NCBI GenBank assembly: GCA_036271875.1
Contig: DATAZU010000002.1
Location: 97,290 to 161,289 of the forward strand
DNA: 64,000 bases
DNA from: Galbitalea sp036271875
GTDB taxonomy: Bacteria; Actinomycetota; Actinomycetes; Actinomycetales; Microbacteriaceae
Direction: 5' to 3'
Part shown: positions 25,385 to 34,033 of the stretch, in pieces
Layout: every line of letters begins with the position of its first letter
Numbering within the stretch: position 1 is the stretch's first letter
The notes under the pieces: model-generated
Told to the model about the DNA's origin: nothing
The model's input: the letters and a program-made list of their open reading frames with translations, nothing else
Databases searched by the model: none
Translations under genes and position numbers: made by a program

Positions 25385-26236
25385 TCAGGAGGCGCGCTGA
25401 ACGCTGATTTCACCGACCTGGGTGCGAGCGCGCACAGCAACGGTCGTCTCCGACGCGTCCGGAGTGTTGTCGCCCGCCAGTTCGTTGCGCACGTGCCCGT
25501 TCTTTGATGAGAGGTCGAGCCAGGCGGGCACGCCGGGTCGAACGCCGAGCGCGATCCGGCCGTAGCCGCTCTCCACCTGGATGGATCCCCTCGAGATCTC
25601 TCCGAGTCGGATGTCGCCGTACGCGGTCTTGGCGGTCACAGAGCCGAGTGCCCTGGTGATCTCGAGGTCGCCATAGGAGAGTTTCGCGTCGACATCGCCT
25701 CCGGCCTCCTCGATATCGATGCTTCCGTATGACGCCTTGAGGACCGAGTCGCCGCTGACGCTGCCGATGCGGATTCGCCCGTAGTCCGAGGTGATCTCGG
25801 CACTCCCGTCAGCCGAGTCGACGATGGCGCCGCCGTGTCCTGCGCGCAGCCAGAGATCGCCGGTCGACCCGAGCTCGGCCGACCCCGACGAGCACTTGAC
25901 CCGCGTTGCGCCGAGCCGTCCATCGGTGCGCAGATTGCCCACAGAGAGCTCTGCCGTTAGCCGAGAGCCGGCCGGCAGTTCCACGCGGATGTCGACAGAG
26001 TCGAAAGGCCCCGGCCCGATCCAGCTGATGCGCGCTTTGGGCCCAATGACGGTGACGCGCTTGCCGTCGAATTCCACCTTGGTGGACTCGACGCCGTGTC
26101 GATCAACCGCCTTGTCGGCGCTGCTGGGAGTGACGGTCACCACTGTGTCCGGGCGATCGCTTGCGACGACCTCGATCCGACCAACCTGGACATTGATCGC
26201 GAGATCGATTGGATTCGGTGTTTCAAATGTGGGCAT
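25385..26236 (-). CDS. DUF4097 beta-strand-repeat protein
   Basis: A 283-residue protein built of repeated short strands with Gly/Tyr-Gly turns (SDYGRIRIG, ASYGSIDIE, LSYGDLEI, TAYGDIRLG, SGYGRIALG), the pattern of DUF4097 beta-solenoid proteins. It has no signal peptide, so it is probably cytoplasmic. Genes of this kind sit beside DrrAB-like exporters in many actinobacteria. It follows the HicB-like gene and precedes the exporter, likely in one operon. Confidence 0.85.
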   Translation of the reverse strand: MPTFETPNPIDLAINVQVGRIEVVASDRPDTVVTVTPSSADKAVDRHGVESTKVEFDGKRVTVIGPKARISWIGPGPFDSVDIRVELPAGSRLTAELSVGNLRTDGRLGATRVKCSSGSAELGSTGDLWLRAGHGGAIVDSADGSAEITSDYGRIRIGSVSGDSVLKASYGSIDIEEAGGDVDAKLSYGDLEITRALGSVTAKTAYGDIRLGEISRGSIQVESGYGRIALGVRPGVPAWLDLSSKNGHVRNELAGDNTPDASETTVAVRARTQVGEISVQRAS

Positions 26237-26320
26237 GCTGACGCCTCCCTTTCGTTTGGGCGTGGTTGTACTCCCCGCGGGAGCGGGCAGGTGGCGCGTG
26301 GGGACGGGCGGGCTACGCGG

Positions 26321-26809
26321 CTATCGCGCCCACCCCGCAAAGTTGTCGCCGGTGCGCAGCTCGCGCTGCGTCGACCGTCGCTGTTTCGGTTGAAGAGCCG
26401 CCGCTACCGCGCGAACGAGCCAGGTGTTGACGGACAGACCGTCTGTCGCTGCGGCTTCGTCGACCCGTACTTTGAGCGCATCGGGCAGGCGGAGAGTCGT
26501 GCGCGAGGTGCTGCCGTCATCGAGGTCAGCCGTGGCGGATGGCGCGTCGTCCGGCTCGGCGTCGGCATTCGAGTGCGTGACGACGAACTCGACCTCCCGT
26601 CCGCGCAAGCGCACGTCGACTGATCCCGGTGCGAGGTCTCTCGTGATCTCGCTCGCCGCCGCTGACAGTGCATCGAGCAGAACGAGTCGCGTCGCGGCAT
26701 CCAGCCCCGCGGCGAGCCGTTCGGCGGTCGCCCTGGTGTCTTCCCCGCCGTTGGACGCGGCATCAATCAGATGGTGCTGGAGGTCGCTGACGTACTGTCC
26801 CAATTCCAT
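26321..26809 (-). CDS. HicB-like ribbon-helix-helix protein
   Basis: A 163-residue protein. The N-terminal half (MELGQYVSDLQHHLIDAASN then GGEDTRATAERLAAGL) is helical, and the C-terminal segment (TTLRLPDALKVRVDEAAATD then GLSVNTWLVRAVAAAL) is a ribbon-helix-helix DNA-binding motif as in HicB/Arc proteins. No HicA toxin gene is adjacent, so it is more likely a regulator of the DUF4097-exporter operon than half of a toxin pair. ATG at 26809 begins the conserved N-terminus. Repeated GGTGTCA motifs lie directly upstream. Confidence 0.78.
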   Translation of the reverse strand: MELGQYVSDLQHHLIDAASNGGEDTRATAERLAAGLDAATRLVLLDALSAAASEITRDLAPGSVDVRLRGREVEFVVTHSNADAEPDDAPSATADLDDGSTSRTTLRLPDALKVRVDEAAATDGLSVNTWLVRAVAAALQPKQRRSTQRELRTGDNFAGWAR

Positions 26810-26810
26810 G

Positions 26811-26860
26811 TCACCATGATGACACCATGGTGGTGTCGTGTCAAACGAAAGTGGTGTCAA
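26811..26860 (-). promoter_or_regulatory. Candidate operator of the HicB-like regulator
   Basis: On the plus strand GACACC-ATGGT-GGTGTC is a palindrome at 26821-26837. Further GTGTCAA copies occur at 26838-26844 and 26854-26860, and GTCACCATGATGAC (26811-26824) is another short inverted repeat. On the minus strand the TTTGACAC copies are 16 bases apart and the upstream one could act as a -35 element. Dense half-sites of this kind suit ribbon-helix-helix autoregulation. Confidence 0.5.
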
Positions 26861-26865
26861 ACGGG

Positions 26866-28314
26866 CTAGGCGGCGACAGCCCCGTCGCGGCTGGTTCGGG
26901 TGCGAAGGAGGCCGAACACGACGAGGGCAGCGGCGATGGCGGTGAGGATCAGCCCCGCAACCCGGATGCCGCTCTCGAATTCGGCGGTCTGGGTCGGGCT
27001 CCAATCGGGAGTTGTGATGCTGCCGGCAAAGAGGGCGGCGAGAACCGTTCCGGCCACGGCAATGCCGATCGCCGTCGCAACCTCCGATGAGGTGTCGACG
27101 AGCGCCGCACCGATCGAGGTGCGGTTTTGAGGAAGGCCGCGCATGACGTTGGTCCCCGCCACGACACCGTTCACCCGGATGCCAATCGCTTCAAGCGCCA
27201 GGGCTATTGCGATCCAGATGTAGTCGTAGCTGCCCAGCAGTGAATAGATCGCGATTCCAACGACCACGGCGGCCGCACTGATCCAGGCGGCGGCATCGAG
27301 ACCGACCTTCTCGATGAAGCGATTGGCAAGTGGGCCGCCGAAGATCAGGACGACGACCTGCGGGAGCATGCCGACGGACGCGAGATACGGGGGCCATCCC
27401 CAGTCGAGCTGTAGCTGGAGCGTGACCATGTAGCCGAGACCGGCGACAGCGAGCCCCGAGGCCGCCTTGTAGGCGAGCCCGCTCGCGACGAGTGGTCGAG
27501 CGATGAGCTTCAGGTCGAGCAGCGGATAGCGTGCCGTGCGCTCTCGCAATACGAAGCCGATGGCCGCGACCACGGTAATGGCCGCGGCGGACCATGGGGC
27601 CGAGGATGTTGCATCCTCATTGACGAACAGCGTCGGGGTCACGAGTGCGAGCACAATCGTCGCAGTGCCGAGGATGGCACCGATGACATCGATGGGATCC
27701 CGGTGCAGATCGGCCGGATCATCCTTCGCAATGCCGAGCCGGATGCCGATAATGGCCAGAATCGCAATCGGGACGTTCACAAGCAGCAGCACCTGCCACG
27801 GCGCGAACGCCAGGACGAATCCACCGGCCGTTGGGCCGACCGCGAGACCGACCAGTCCGACGGTAGAGATCAGCGTCATCGCGCGAACTCGCAGGGTGTC
27901 GGTGCCGAAGAGGCGAAAGGCGAGCGCAATTGATCCGGGGGTCGTCATTGCCGCAGCGACGCCCATCACGGCGCGAACGGTGATCAGCTCACCGCCGGTG
28001 GTGACAAATGCCGTAGCCAGGCTTGCAAGACCGAGCAGCGTGAGGCCGATGAGCATGACGCGCCGACGGCCCACGCGATCGGCGATGGCGCCGAACAGCA
28101 GCATGAGCCCGCCGAACACCACCGCGTATACACCGGTGACCCATTCGAGTTCGAGCGCGGAGGCGTGCAGGTCGCGTCCGATGGTGGGCAGGGCGACATT
28201 GAGGATCGAGTTGTCCAGCATCTCGAAGAGGAATACCGCCGACAACCCGGCGAGCGCGAGCCAGGCTTCGCGCAGGGTCTTGGGTGATTCGGCGGGGGTT
28301 CTGGTTCCAGGCAT
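26866..28314 (-). CDS. MFS multidrug transporter, DHA2 family
   Basis: A 482-residue membrane protein with about 14 helices. Family motifs are present: LDNSILNVALPTIGRDLHAS in helix 1, GAIADRVGRRRVMLIG in loop 2-3, and VGPTAGGFVLAFAPWQ in helix 5. It would export drugs or other toxic compounds using the proton gradient. It diverges from a TetR gene across an operator-rich gap and ends just before the HicB-like promoter region. Confidence 0.9.
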   Translation of the reverse strand: MPGTRTPAESPKTLREAWLALAGLSAVFLFEMLDNSILNVALPTIGRDLHASALELEWVTGVYAVVFGGLMLLFGAIADRVGRRRVMLIGLTLLGLASLATAFVTTGGELITVRAVMGVAAAMTTPGSIALAFRLFGTDTLRVRAMTLISTVGLVGLAVGPTAGGFVLAFAPWQVLLLVNVPIAILAIIGIRLGIAKDDPADLHRDPIDVIGAILGTATIVLALVTPTLFVNEDATSSAPWSAAAITVVAAIGFVLRERTARYPLLDLKLIARPLVASGLAYKAASGLAVAGLGYMVTLQLQLDWGWPPYLASVGMLPQVVVLIFGGPLANRFIEKVGLDAAAWISAAAVVVGIAIYSLLGSYDYIWIAIALALEAIGIRVNGVVAGTNVMRGLPQNRTSIGAALVDTSSEVATAIGIAVAGTVLAALFAGSITTPDWSPTQTAEFESGIRVAGLILTAIAAALVVFGLLRTRTSRDGAVAA

Positions 28315-28321
28315 GCAACTA

Positions 28322-28371
28322 CCTTATGTGACTACATTTAGTTACACAAGGACTAAGTTTAGCTACACAAG
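28322..28371. promoter_or_regulatory. TetR operator region
   Basis: CCTTATGTGACTA (28322-28334) and TAGTTACACAAGG (28339-28351) form an imperfect palindrome with 11 of 13 pairs. TTTAGYTACACAAG is also repeated directly at 28337-28350 and 28358-28371. The region lies between the MFS gene and the divergent TetR gene. Confidence 0.6.
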
Positions 28372-28384
28372 AAAGTGAGACCGG

Positions 28385-28993
28385 ATGCCCAGGACCAGCG
28401 AGCGCGGAGGACCGCAGACGCGTGCCCGCATCCGCGAGGTCGCCAACCGACTGTTCATCGAGCGCGGTTACGACGCGGTCACTGTCGCCGAGGTCGCGCG
28501 CGAAGCGGGAGTCTCGAGCGTCACGGTCTTCAATCACTTTCCGCGCAAGGAGGATCTCTTCCTCGATCGCACGGCAGACGCCGTCGAGCTTCTGCGCACT
28601 GCGGTGCGTGACCGTGACCATGGCGCGGATGTTCTGACATCCCTGCGGGCCCAGAGCATGCGACTGTTCGAGGAGCGCCATCCGCTGTCGGGGGTGGACG
28701 CGAGGTCCGTCGGGTTCTTCCGCACGGTCGCCGCATCGCCCGCGCTCGTCGCGCGCGCGAGAGAGATCAGGTCCGAACTGCAGCACACGCTCGCCGACGA
28801 GCTCGATCGCGACGATAGGTTCGCAGGCGATGCAACGCTGTTCGCAGCCCTGTTTCTCGCGGGCTACAGCGCGGTGATGGTTGAGACCGCGCAGCGAGTC
28901 ATGGCGGGCGAGTCACCGGATACCGTCCTCGACGATCATCGCGCTCGCCTGGAGCGCTTCTTCGACGCGCTTCGCACCGGCATGAGGGTCTAG
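28385..28993 (+). CDS. TetR-family regulator
   Basis: A 202-residue regulator with the N-terminal helix-turn-helix RARIREVANRLFIERGYDAV then TVAEVAREAGVSSVTVFNHF and a helical ligand-binding C-terminal part. It probably represses the divergent DHA2-type exporter gene and itself through the repeats at 28322-28371. Confidence 0.88.
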   Translation: MPRTSERGGPQTRARIREVANRLFIERGYDAVTVAEVAREAGVSSVTVFNHFPRKEDLFLDRTADAVELLRTAVRDRDHGADVLTSLRAQSMRLFEERHPLSGVDARSVGFFRTVAASPALVARAREIRSELQHTLADELDRDDRFAGDATLFAALFLAGYSAVMVETAQRVMAGESPDTVLDDHRARLERFFDALRTGMRV

Positions 28994-29049
28994 CACTCGG
29001 CAAACTGGCAGGTACCGGCCCCCTGCCGGCCCGCGCGAACGGCTCTCGG

Positions 29050-29070
29050 CGATATATCGTTAGATATCGT
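29050..29070. promoter_or_regulatory. PadR-type operator
   Basis: CGATATATCGTTAGATATCG is an AT-rich near-palindrome (GATATATC and GATATC around GTTA) in otherwise GC-rich sequence, 35 bases before the PadR start. Sites of the ATATATCG-AGATAT kind are typical of actinobacterial PadR regulators. Confidence 0.6.
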
Positions 29071-29104
29071 CCAGTTTTCGTGCTGCGACGTCGAGGAGGT
29101 TCTC

Positions 29105-29668
29105 ATGAGTGATTCATTCTTTGGTGGCGGTTTCCCCGGGAAACGCGGCGGTGCCGGCGACAACTGGGCCGCATCCGCGTGGGAGACCATGGAGCAACTG
29201 CGCGATCAGTTTGATCGCAAGGTCGGCATGAGGATGGGCCGGGGAGATGTGCGCGCCGCGGTGCTCGCTCTTCTCGCTGAGCAGCCGATGCACGGCTACC
29301 AGATCATCCACGAAATCGAAGAGCGCAGCGGCGGCAGCTGGAAACCGAGTCCCGGTTCCGTCTATCCGACGCTTCAGCTTCTCGCCGACGAGGACCTGAT
29401 CGAATCCAAGGAGTCGAACGGGCGAAAGACCTACTCGCTCACCGCTGCGGGCAAGAAGGAGGCGGAGGCCGCCGCGGCCTCGGCACCGTGGGCCTCGCAG
29501 GGCGGTCGAGAAGGCATCCGCACCGGAGCCCTGCCCAAGGCAGGCATCAATCTCGCGCAGGCGACTTCCCAGGTGGCGAGGACTGGCAACGAGAAGCAGG
29601 TAAAGGAAGCCGTCGAGATTTTGGATGACGCGCGCCGTAAGATCTACGGCATCCTCGCGAAGGAGTAA
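29105..29668 (+). CDS. PadR-family regulator
   Basis: A 187-residue winged-helix protein: LALLAEQPMHGYQIIHEIEE then RSGGSWKPSPGSVYPTLQLL and KTYSLTAAGKKE are the PadR signatures. A Gly-rich N-terminal tail precedes the fold, and a C-terminal helical extension (ATSQVARTGNEKQVKEAVEI) mediates dimerisation in the family. GGAGG lies five bases before the ATG. The UbiB-like kinase gene follows 41 bases downstream, so the two may be co-regulated. Confidence 0.9.
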   Translation: MSDSFFGGGFPGKRGGAGDNWAASAWETMEQLRDQFDRKVGMRMGRGDVRAAVLALLAEQPMHGYQIIHEIEERSGGSWKPSPGSVYPTLQLLADEDLIESKESNGRKTYSLTAAGKKEAEAAAASAPWASQGGREGIRTGALPKAGINLAQATSQVARTGNEKQVKEAVEILDDARRKIYGILAKE

Positions 29669-29709
29669 CCGATTGCCCGTAAACAGGCGGCGTCGGGGAG
29701 ACTGACTAG

Positions 29710-31419
29710 ATGACCGACGTCGCGGATATGCGTGCCCGCTATCGCAAAATCATGCGATTCGCCGCTCGCTATCTCGTGCAGACCTGGTGGTACGAGCTGT
29801 TTCTTCCGCGCATCGGGCTGCGTCGTCTCGGCGAGCGGAACAGATCGAGCAGGATGCGTCGAATTGCGAAGCATTTTCACGCGCTCGCGGTCGACCTGGG
29901 CGGCCTCATGATCAAGGTCGGCCAGTTCATGTCCTCGCGGCTTGATGTCCTGCCGCCCGAGATTACGACGGAGCTCGAGGGACTTCAGGATGAGGTTCCA
30001 CCGGTGCCATTCCCTGCAATCCAGGCCCTCGCCGAGGCGGAGCTCGGGGTGCCACTCGAGCGCGCGTTTTCGTTCGTCGACCCGGTTCCGCTGGCCGCGG
30101 CATCCCTCGGCCAGGCGCATCGCGCTCGATTGTCTGAGCTGGATGCCGGCGAGACCGGGCTGCTCGATGTCGTAGTGAAGATCCAGCGGCCGCATATCGC
30201 GGAGATCATTGACGTCGATTTACGGGCGCTGCGCCGGGTCGCTCGCTGGCTGAGCCGCGTGCGAATTGTGTCCGACCGAGTCGATGTTCCTGCACTTGTC
30301 GAGGAGTTCGCGTCGACGAGCATGGACGAGATCGACTACCTGCACGAGGCGTCAAGCGCCGAGCGCTTCGGCGAGGACTTCGCGGGCGACGACCGCGTCC
30401 GCGTGCCCGAACTGGTCTGGGAACGCACGACGCGCCGCGTACTAACGCTTCAGGATGTCACCGCAATCAAGATCAACGACGCGGATGCCCTTCGCGCCGC
30501 GGGTATCGATCCGAGCGAGGTCGCGACAGAGTTCGCGAAGGTCATGTTCGATCAGCTCTTCGAGCACGGCTACTTCCACGCCGACCCGCACCCCGGCAAT
30601 ATTTTCGTCACGCCGATCGAGACTCCCCGCCATCCGCGCGCCGATCAGCGCACCTGGAAGTTCACCTTCATCGATTTCGGCATGATGGGCGAGGTCCCGG
30701 CAACGCTGCGTCGGGGACTGCGCAGGCTACTCATCGCGGCTGCCTCGCGCGATGGTCACGGGATGGTCGCGGGTATCCAGGACATTGGCGTGCTTCTGCC
30801 GTCGGCCGACACCGCCGAACTCGAGCGCGCGATGAGCAAACTGTTCGCCCGATTCGGCGGCATGGGATTCGCCGAGCTGCAGAACGTCGACCCTCGCGAG
30901 TTTCGCGCCTTCGCGACCGAGTTCGGTGACGTTCTGCGCACCCTTCCGGTGCAGCTTCCGGAGAACTTTCTGCTGATCGTTCGCGCGATGTCACTGACGT
31001 CCGGGATGTGCAGCTCGCTCGACCCGACGTTCAACATTTGGAGCGTTGTCGAGCCATACGCCGACCAGCTGGTTCGGGATGAGCGGGGCAACATCCTGCA
31101 GGATCTTGCGAGCCAGGCGTTCTCGACCATTCGCCTCCTGGCTGGTCTTCCGCGAACCGTCGATGATCTCGCGACCCACATTGCGCAAGGTCGAATCAGC
31201 GTGCAGACGCCGCGAATCGATCGTCGCCTGACCAGCCTCGAGCGTCTCGCCCGGCAGGTCGTCGCTGCAGTCGTTTTCGCCGCGCTACTGATCGGCGGCA
31301 TACTGCTTCGTGCCGATCACCTGATCGTGTTCGGCACGGTGCTCATGGCGGTGTCCGGCGTTCCGCTGCTCTACGCGATCCTCGCGGGGATCTTCGGTCG
31401 CCGCGATGCGGGGCCGTAG
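29710..31419 (+). CDS. ABC1/UbiB-family atypical kinase
   Basis: A 569-residue protein with all hallmarks of the ABC1/AarF family: IKVGQFMSSRLDVLP (KxGQ motif), AAASLGQAHRA (A-rich loop), VVVKIQRPHI (catalytic Lys), HADPHPGNIF (catalytic loop) and FIDFGMMG (metal-binding Asp). Two C-terminal helices (about 515-560) anchor it in the membrane. Relatives support quinone biosynthesis or lipid homeostasis; the actinobacterial role is not settled. It follows a PadR gene. Confidence 0.9.
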   Translation: MTDVADMRARYRKIMRFAARYLVQTWWYELFLPRIGLRRLGERNRSSRMRRIAKHFHALAVDLGGLMIKVGQFMSSRLDVLPPEITTELEGLQDEVPPVPFPAIQALAEAELGVPLERAFSFVDPVPLAAASLGQAHRARLSELDAGETGLLDVVVKIQRPHIAEIIDVDLRALRRVARWLSRVRIVSDRVDVPALVEEFASTSMDEIDYLHEASSAERFGEDFAGDDRVRVPELVWERTTRRVLTLQDVTAIKINDADALRAAGIDPSEVATEFAKVMFDQLFEHGYFHADPHPGNIFVTPIETPRHPRADQRTWKFTFIDFGMMGEVPATLRRGLRRLLIAAASRDGHGMVAGIQDIGVLLPSADTAELERAMSKLFARFGGMGFAELQNVDPREFRAFATEFGDVLRTLPVQLPENFLLIVRAMSLTSGMCSSLDPTFNIWSVVEPYADQLVRDERGNILQDLASQAFSTIRLLAGLPRTVDDLATHIAQGRISVQTPRIDRRLTSLERLARQVVAAVVFAALLIGGILLRADHLIVFGTVLMAVSGVPLLYAILAGIFGRRDAGP

Positions 31420-31438
31420 GCGCGCCTGACTCTGGGCG

Positions 31439-32563
31439 CTAGAGCCCCATCACTTCTTTCTTCTTTGCATCAAACTCGGCCTGAGTGAGAACGCCCGTAT
31501 CCAACAGGTCCTTCAGCTTCTTGACCGTTTCGATCTGGTCGTCGAGCGACATCGTGGATGGAGCGCTCACGCTCCCCGCCGTTTGCGGATTCAGACCCTG
31601 TGCCAGCCCCATGCCGAAGACAAGCCCGGCGCCGTCACCGAGTCCGTGCTCTTGCACACCCTGAGCGATCTTCTGCTGGGCGCCAATGTTGGATGAGGCC
31701 TGCGATACCCCCTCGAACGCTTTGAGGTTCATCCGGTTGGATGAATACTGCTTCACCAGCTCGCGCGACTCGGGCGAGAACTCGATGCTCTCGATACCAA
31801 CAGCGACGATCGCGAAGCCAAAGCGCTCGCTCCATGTCCCGGCATTCGACTGGCCATCCGAAATGCGGGTCGCGATTTCTTCGGCCTGCGAGGGCAGCTG
31901 GGAGATTCGATACGTCGTCGACAGCGAATTCAGCGCATCGAGAAACGATTGGATGAACTCGGCTGAAATCTGGGCTCTCGCCTTCGGATTGTCAAATGAG
32001 TACGAGGTCAGGTTCGCCGGTACATAGTTCCGGATGAACTTCTCCGCATCGACAACCTGCACGGTGAACGATCCGAATGCCGAGACCTCCAGGTCGGCCT
32101 CGTAGAACAGGTCGTTGTAAACCAGAGGTCCGCGCGTGCCGAATTTAATGCCGCGGATTTCCCTCAGGTTGACGAAGGCGATCCGTTTTTGGTCTGAGGT
32201 CTGGCCACCGAATCCGATTCGCTTTTTGGTCTGCGCGACGATCGATTTGCCGAATCCATCGCCGTTGAAGATGCTCTCCTGGCCGTCCTGGTACTCGTAT
32301 CCGCCGGCAGCCGTAATCACCGTCTCAATGCCCGATTGGCTGAAAATGAACGCGGCAGTGTTTTCGGGCACGAAGATTTTCGAGCCGTTGCTGATGACGC
32401 CATCCGAACCGCGATAGTTCGATCCGCGTCCGGCATTGGTTTGCTGAAGGACTCCGGGAGAGACGACGGTGTGCTCGTCGAAGTATCCGGCAGTGATGAT
32501 GTCTTTCCATTGGTCGGCAAGGGTGCCGCTCAATGCGCCGCTGAATGCCTGGATAACTCCCAT
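31439..32563 (-). CDS. SPFH-domain protein with C-terminal SHOCT (YdjI-like)
   Basis: A 374-residue protein. Residues about 20-270 form an SPFH/band-7-like domain (VPENTAAFIFSQSGIETVIT, FGTRGPLVYND). A Gly/Ala/Gln-rich linker follows, and the C-terminus is a SHOCT motif (LKDLLDTGVLTQAEFDAKKK). There is no membrane helix. YdjI-like proteins in Bacillus associate with membrane-stress complexes, so a role in membrane scaffolding is possible. The gene lies 20 bases after the zinc-ribbon gene at 32584-33138, as in other pairs of this type. Confidence 0.85.
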   Translation of the reverse strand: MGVIQAFSGALSGTLADQWKDIITAGYFDEHTVVSPGVLQQTNAGRGSNYRGSDGVISNGSKIFVPENTAAFIFSQSGIETVITAAGGYEYQDGQESIFNGDGFGKSIVAQTKKRIGFGGQTSDQKRIAFVNLREIRGIKFGTRGPLVYNDLFYEADLEVSAFGSFTVQVVDAEKFIRNYVPANLTSYSFDNPKARAQISAEFIQSFLDALNSLSTTYRISQLPSQAEEIATRISDGQSNAGTWSERFGFAIVAVGIESIEFSPESRELVKQYSSNRMNLKAFEGVSQASSNIGAQQKIAQGVQEHGLGDGAGLVFGMGLAQGLNPQTAGSVSAPSTMSLDDQIETVKKLKDLLDTGVLTQAEFDAKKKEVMGL

Positions 32564-32583
32564 TTGTCTACCGCCCCTGTCGC

Positions 32584-33138
32584 TTACAACTGCTGACTTG
32601 AGTCACAGTACTGGCATCGCACAACCTGTCCACTCACACCCGAGATTGGCGCCCCGCAAGACGTGCACTTCTTCGCGACCTGCGGATCGGGGTTCTTCGT
32701 TGTGAGCCCGAACGACTTCTTGAAAGTGTTGACGGTATCTTTCAGGGTCTCCGCGATAATGGCAGCCCCCGGAATGGCCATGTCCTTGCCGCTGCTGAAA
32801 CCGGAGGAGTTGCCCGTGAGCAACTTGGAAACGTTGTCTGCCCACGCGAGTACCTCCTTCTTGCTCAGGAATCCAAAGGACTCCTGCCCGCTCGTGAAGT
32901 ACACGTCGAGCGTCCGGCCCGATGCGATCGCCTGGGGGGACTCGCCAAAATTTTTGATCTGGTTCAGCGGGAAATACTGGATGCCCCTGGTGATTCGCCG
33001 CCCCAGCTTGGACACCAGAATGATGTTGAGGTTGGTCAGAACCAGCTCATCGGAGTGCCGCGCCATCACACCACCGTGCAGAACGCTCTCGCTCTTCATG
33101 ACCACGTATTCGTTGGGTTGCAGTGTGTAATTCGGCAT
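32584..33138 (-). CDS. PH-like domain plus zinc-ribbon protein
   Basis: A 184-residue cytoplasmic protein. The N-terminal part (about 1-105) has the alternating strands of a bacterial PH/GRAM-like domain (YVVMKSESVLHGG, SDELVLTNLNIILVS, IQYFPLNQIKNFGE). The C-terminal end is a four-Cys zinc ribbon, CTSCGAPISG then CQYCDSSQQL. It is encoded directly upstream of the SPFH-SHOCT gene and is probably its partner; a membrane-surface adaptor role is inference. Confidence 0.75.
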   Translation of the reverse strand: MPNYTLQPNEYVVMKSESVLHGGVMARHSDELVLTNLNIILVSKLGRRITRGIQYFPLNQIKNFGESPQAIASGRTLDVYFTSGQESFGFLSKKEVLAWADNVSKLLTGNSSGFSSGKDMAIPGAAIIAETLKDTVNTFKKSFGLTTKNPDPQVAKKCTSCGAPISGVSGQVVRCQYCDSSQQL

Positions 33139-33198
33139 CGTTGCTTTCTCCAGCGCAGGTACTTATCGAGGGACAGCTTGGCAGACGTCGGCCCGCCC

Positions 33199-33215
33199 TG
33201 CTTGCGCCGCAAGCA
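33199..33215. terminator. Short hairpin downstream of a TetR gene
   Basis: TGCTTGC and GCAAGCA form a perfect seven-base stem around GCC, between the end of the minus-strand TetR gene and the start of the zinc-ribbon gene. No strong T run follows, so the call is weak. Confidence 0.35.
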
Positions 33216-33270
33216 CAGATCACCAACACGAGCTCAAACGCAGAACTAACCGCGAGCATGGCTCTTCTGC

Positions 33271-33924
33271 TCACTTCCGCGCGGCCCTGATCAGGTCGAG
33301 CAACTGGCTCAGGGGCCCGCGAGCGAAGGGCAGCCGCGCGAGCGGCAGCACGGTACCGAAGAGTTTCGATCCACCCTTCGCCAGCGCGCGACTCTTTGCC
33401 TGCCCGGGAGAGTTGTCGTAGACCCAGAACAGCGTCAGCCCCATGTACGCGAGCCACAATAGCTCGGGCAGCTCGCGTTTGAGCTCTGCCGGAATCGTGT
33501 TGGTCGAACCGCGCACGACTTCTCCAAAGACTCGGATGGCCATCGCTCGTGGTTCCGCGGCATCCGCGCCAAATGGACTCACGGCGGACGTCGGCGAGAT
33601 CGCCGCCGCCAGGAATCCTGGAGCAGAGTCGTGGTAGGGCTCGAGCGCATCGAGTCCGTGCAGCAGCGCAATCTCGAGCCGCTTGGCAAGGTCGGTCGTC
33701 GCGGCGAATCCTGCCTCCACCCTCGCAAGGTGGTCGGCTTGCACTCGCAGGTAGAGCTCCTGCACCAGATGATTCTTCGTCGGGAAGTAGTAGTACGCGT
33801 TGCCCACTGAAATGCCGGCTTCCTCGGCAATCAGTCGGATGGTCGTCTGGTCATAGCCGCGTTCGCGAAATGACTCAATTGCCGTCTCGGTGATCTTGGC
33901 CCTGGTGTTCTCGCTCTTACTCAT
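33271..33924 (-). CDS. TetR-family regulator
   Basis: A 217-residue regulator. The helix-turn-helix is RAKITETAIESFRERGYDQT then TIRLIAEEAGISVGNAYYYF. The C-terminal ligand-binding region is helical. The ATG at 33924 gives the usual short N-terminus (MSKSENTRAK). It is divergent from the NAD(P)-binding oxidoreductase at 34034 and probably controls it through the palindromes at 33943-33978. Confidence 0.88.
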   Translation of the reverse strand: MSKSENTRAKITETAIESFRERGYDQTTIRLIAEEAGISVGNAYYYFPTKNHLVQELYLRVQADHLARVEAGFAATTDLAKRLEIALLHGLDALEPYHDSAPGFLAAAISPTSAVSPFGADAAEPRAMAIRVFGEVVRGSTNTIPAELKRELPELLWLAYMGLTLFWVYDNSPGQAKSRALAKGGSKLFGTVLPLARLPFARGPLSQLLDLIRAARK

Positions 33925-33942
33925 CAACCAAAACATAGCATT

Positions 33943-33978
33943 TTCGAACCCGTTCAAAATGGTTATTGAACATGTTCA
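33943..33978. promoter_or_regulatory. Palindromic TetR operator sites
   Basis: TGAACATGTTCA at 33967-33978 is a perfect 12-base palindrome. TTCGAACCCGTTCAAA at 33943-33958 is a related, looser site (GAAC...GTTC). Both lie between the TetR gene and the divergent oxidoreductase gene. Confidence 0.6.
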
Positions 33979-34033
33979 GAAATGGAGGCATACTGAATTC
34001 GCGGCCGGTTAGCGGCACAGACAGGGATAGATA

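Noticed and set aside
26321..26809. Complete HicAB toxin-antitoxin system
   Set aside because: Only the HicB-like ribbon-helix-helix protein is present; no small HicA-like frame lies next to it.
31439..32563. Phage virion protein (name used for some YdjI relatives)
   Set aside because: No phage genes or attachment sites are near, and the SPFH and SHOCT parts argue for a host membrane-associated protein.
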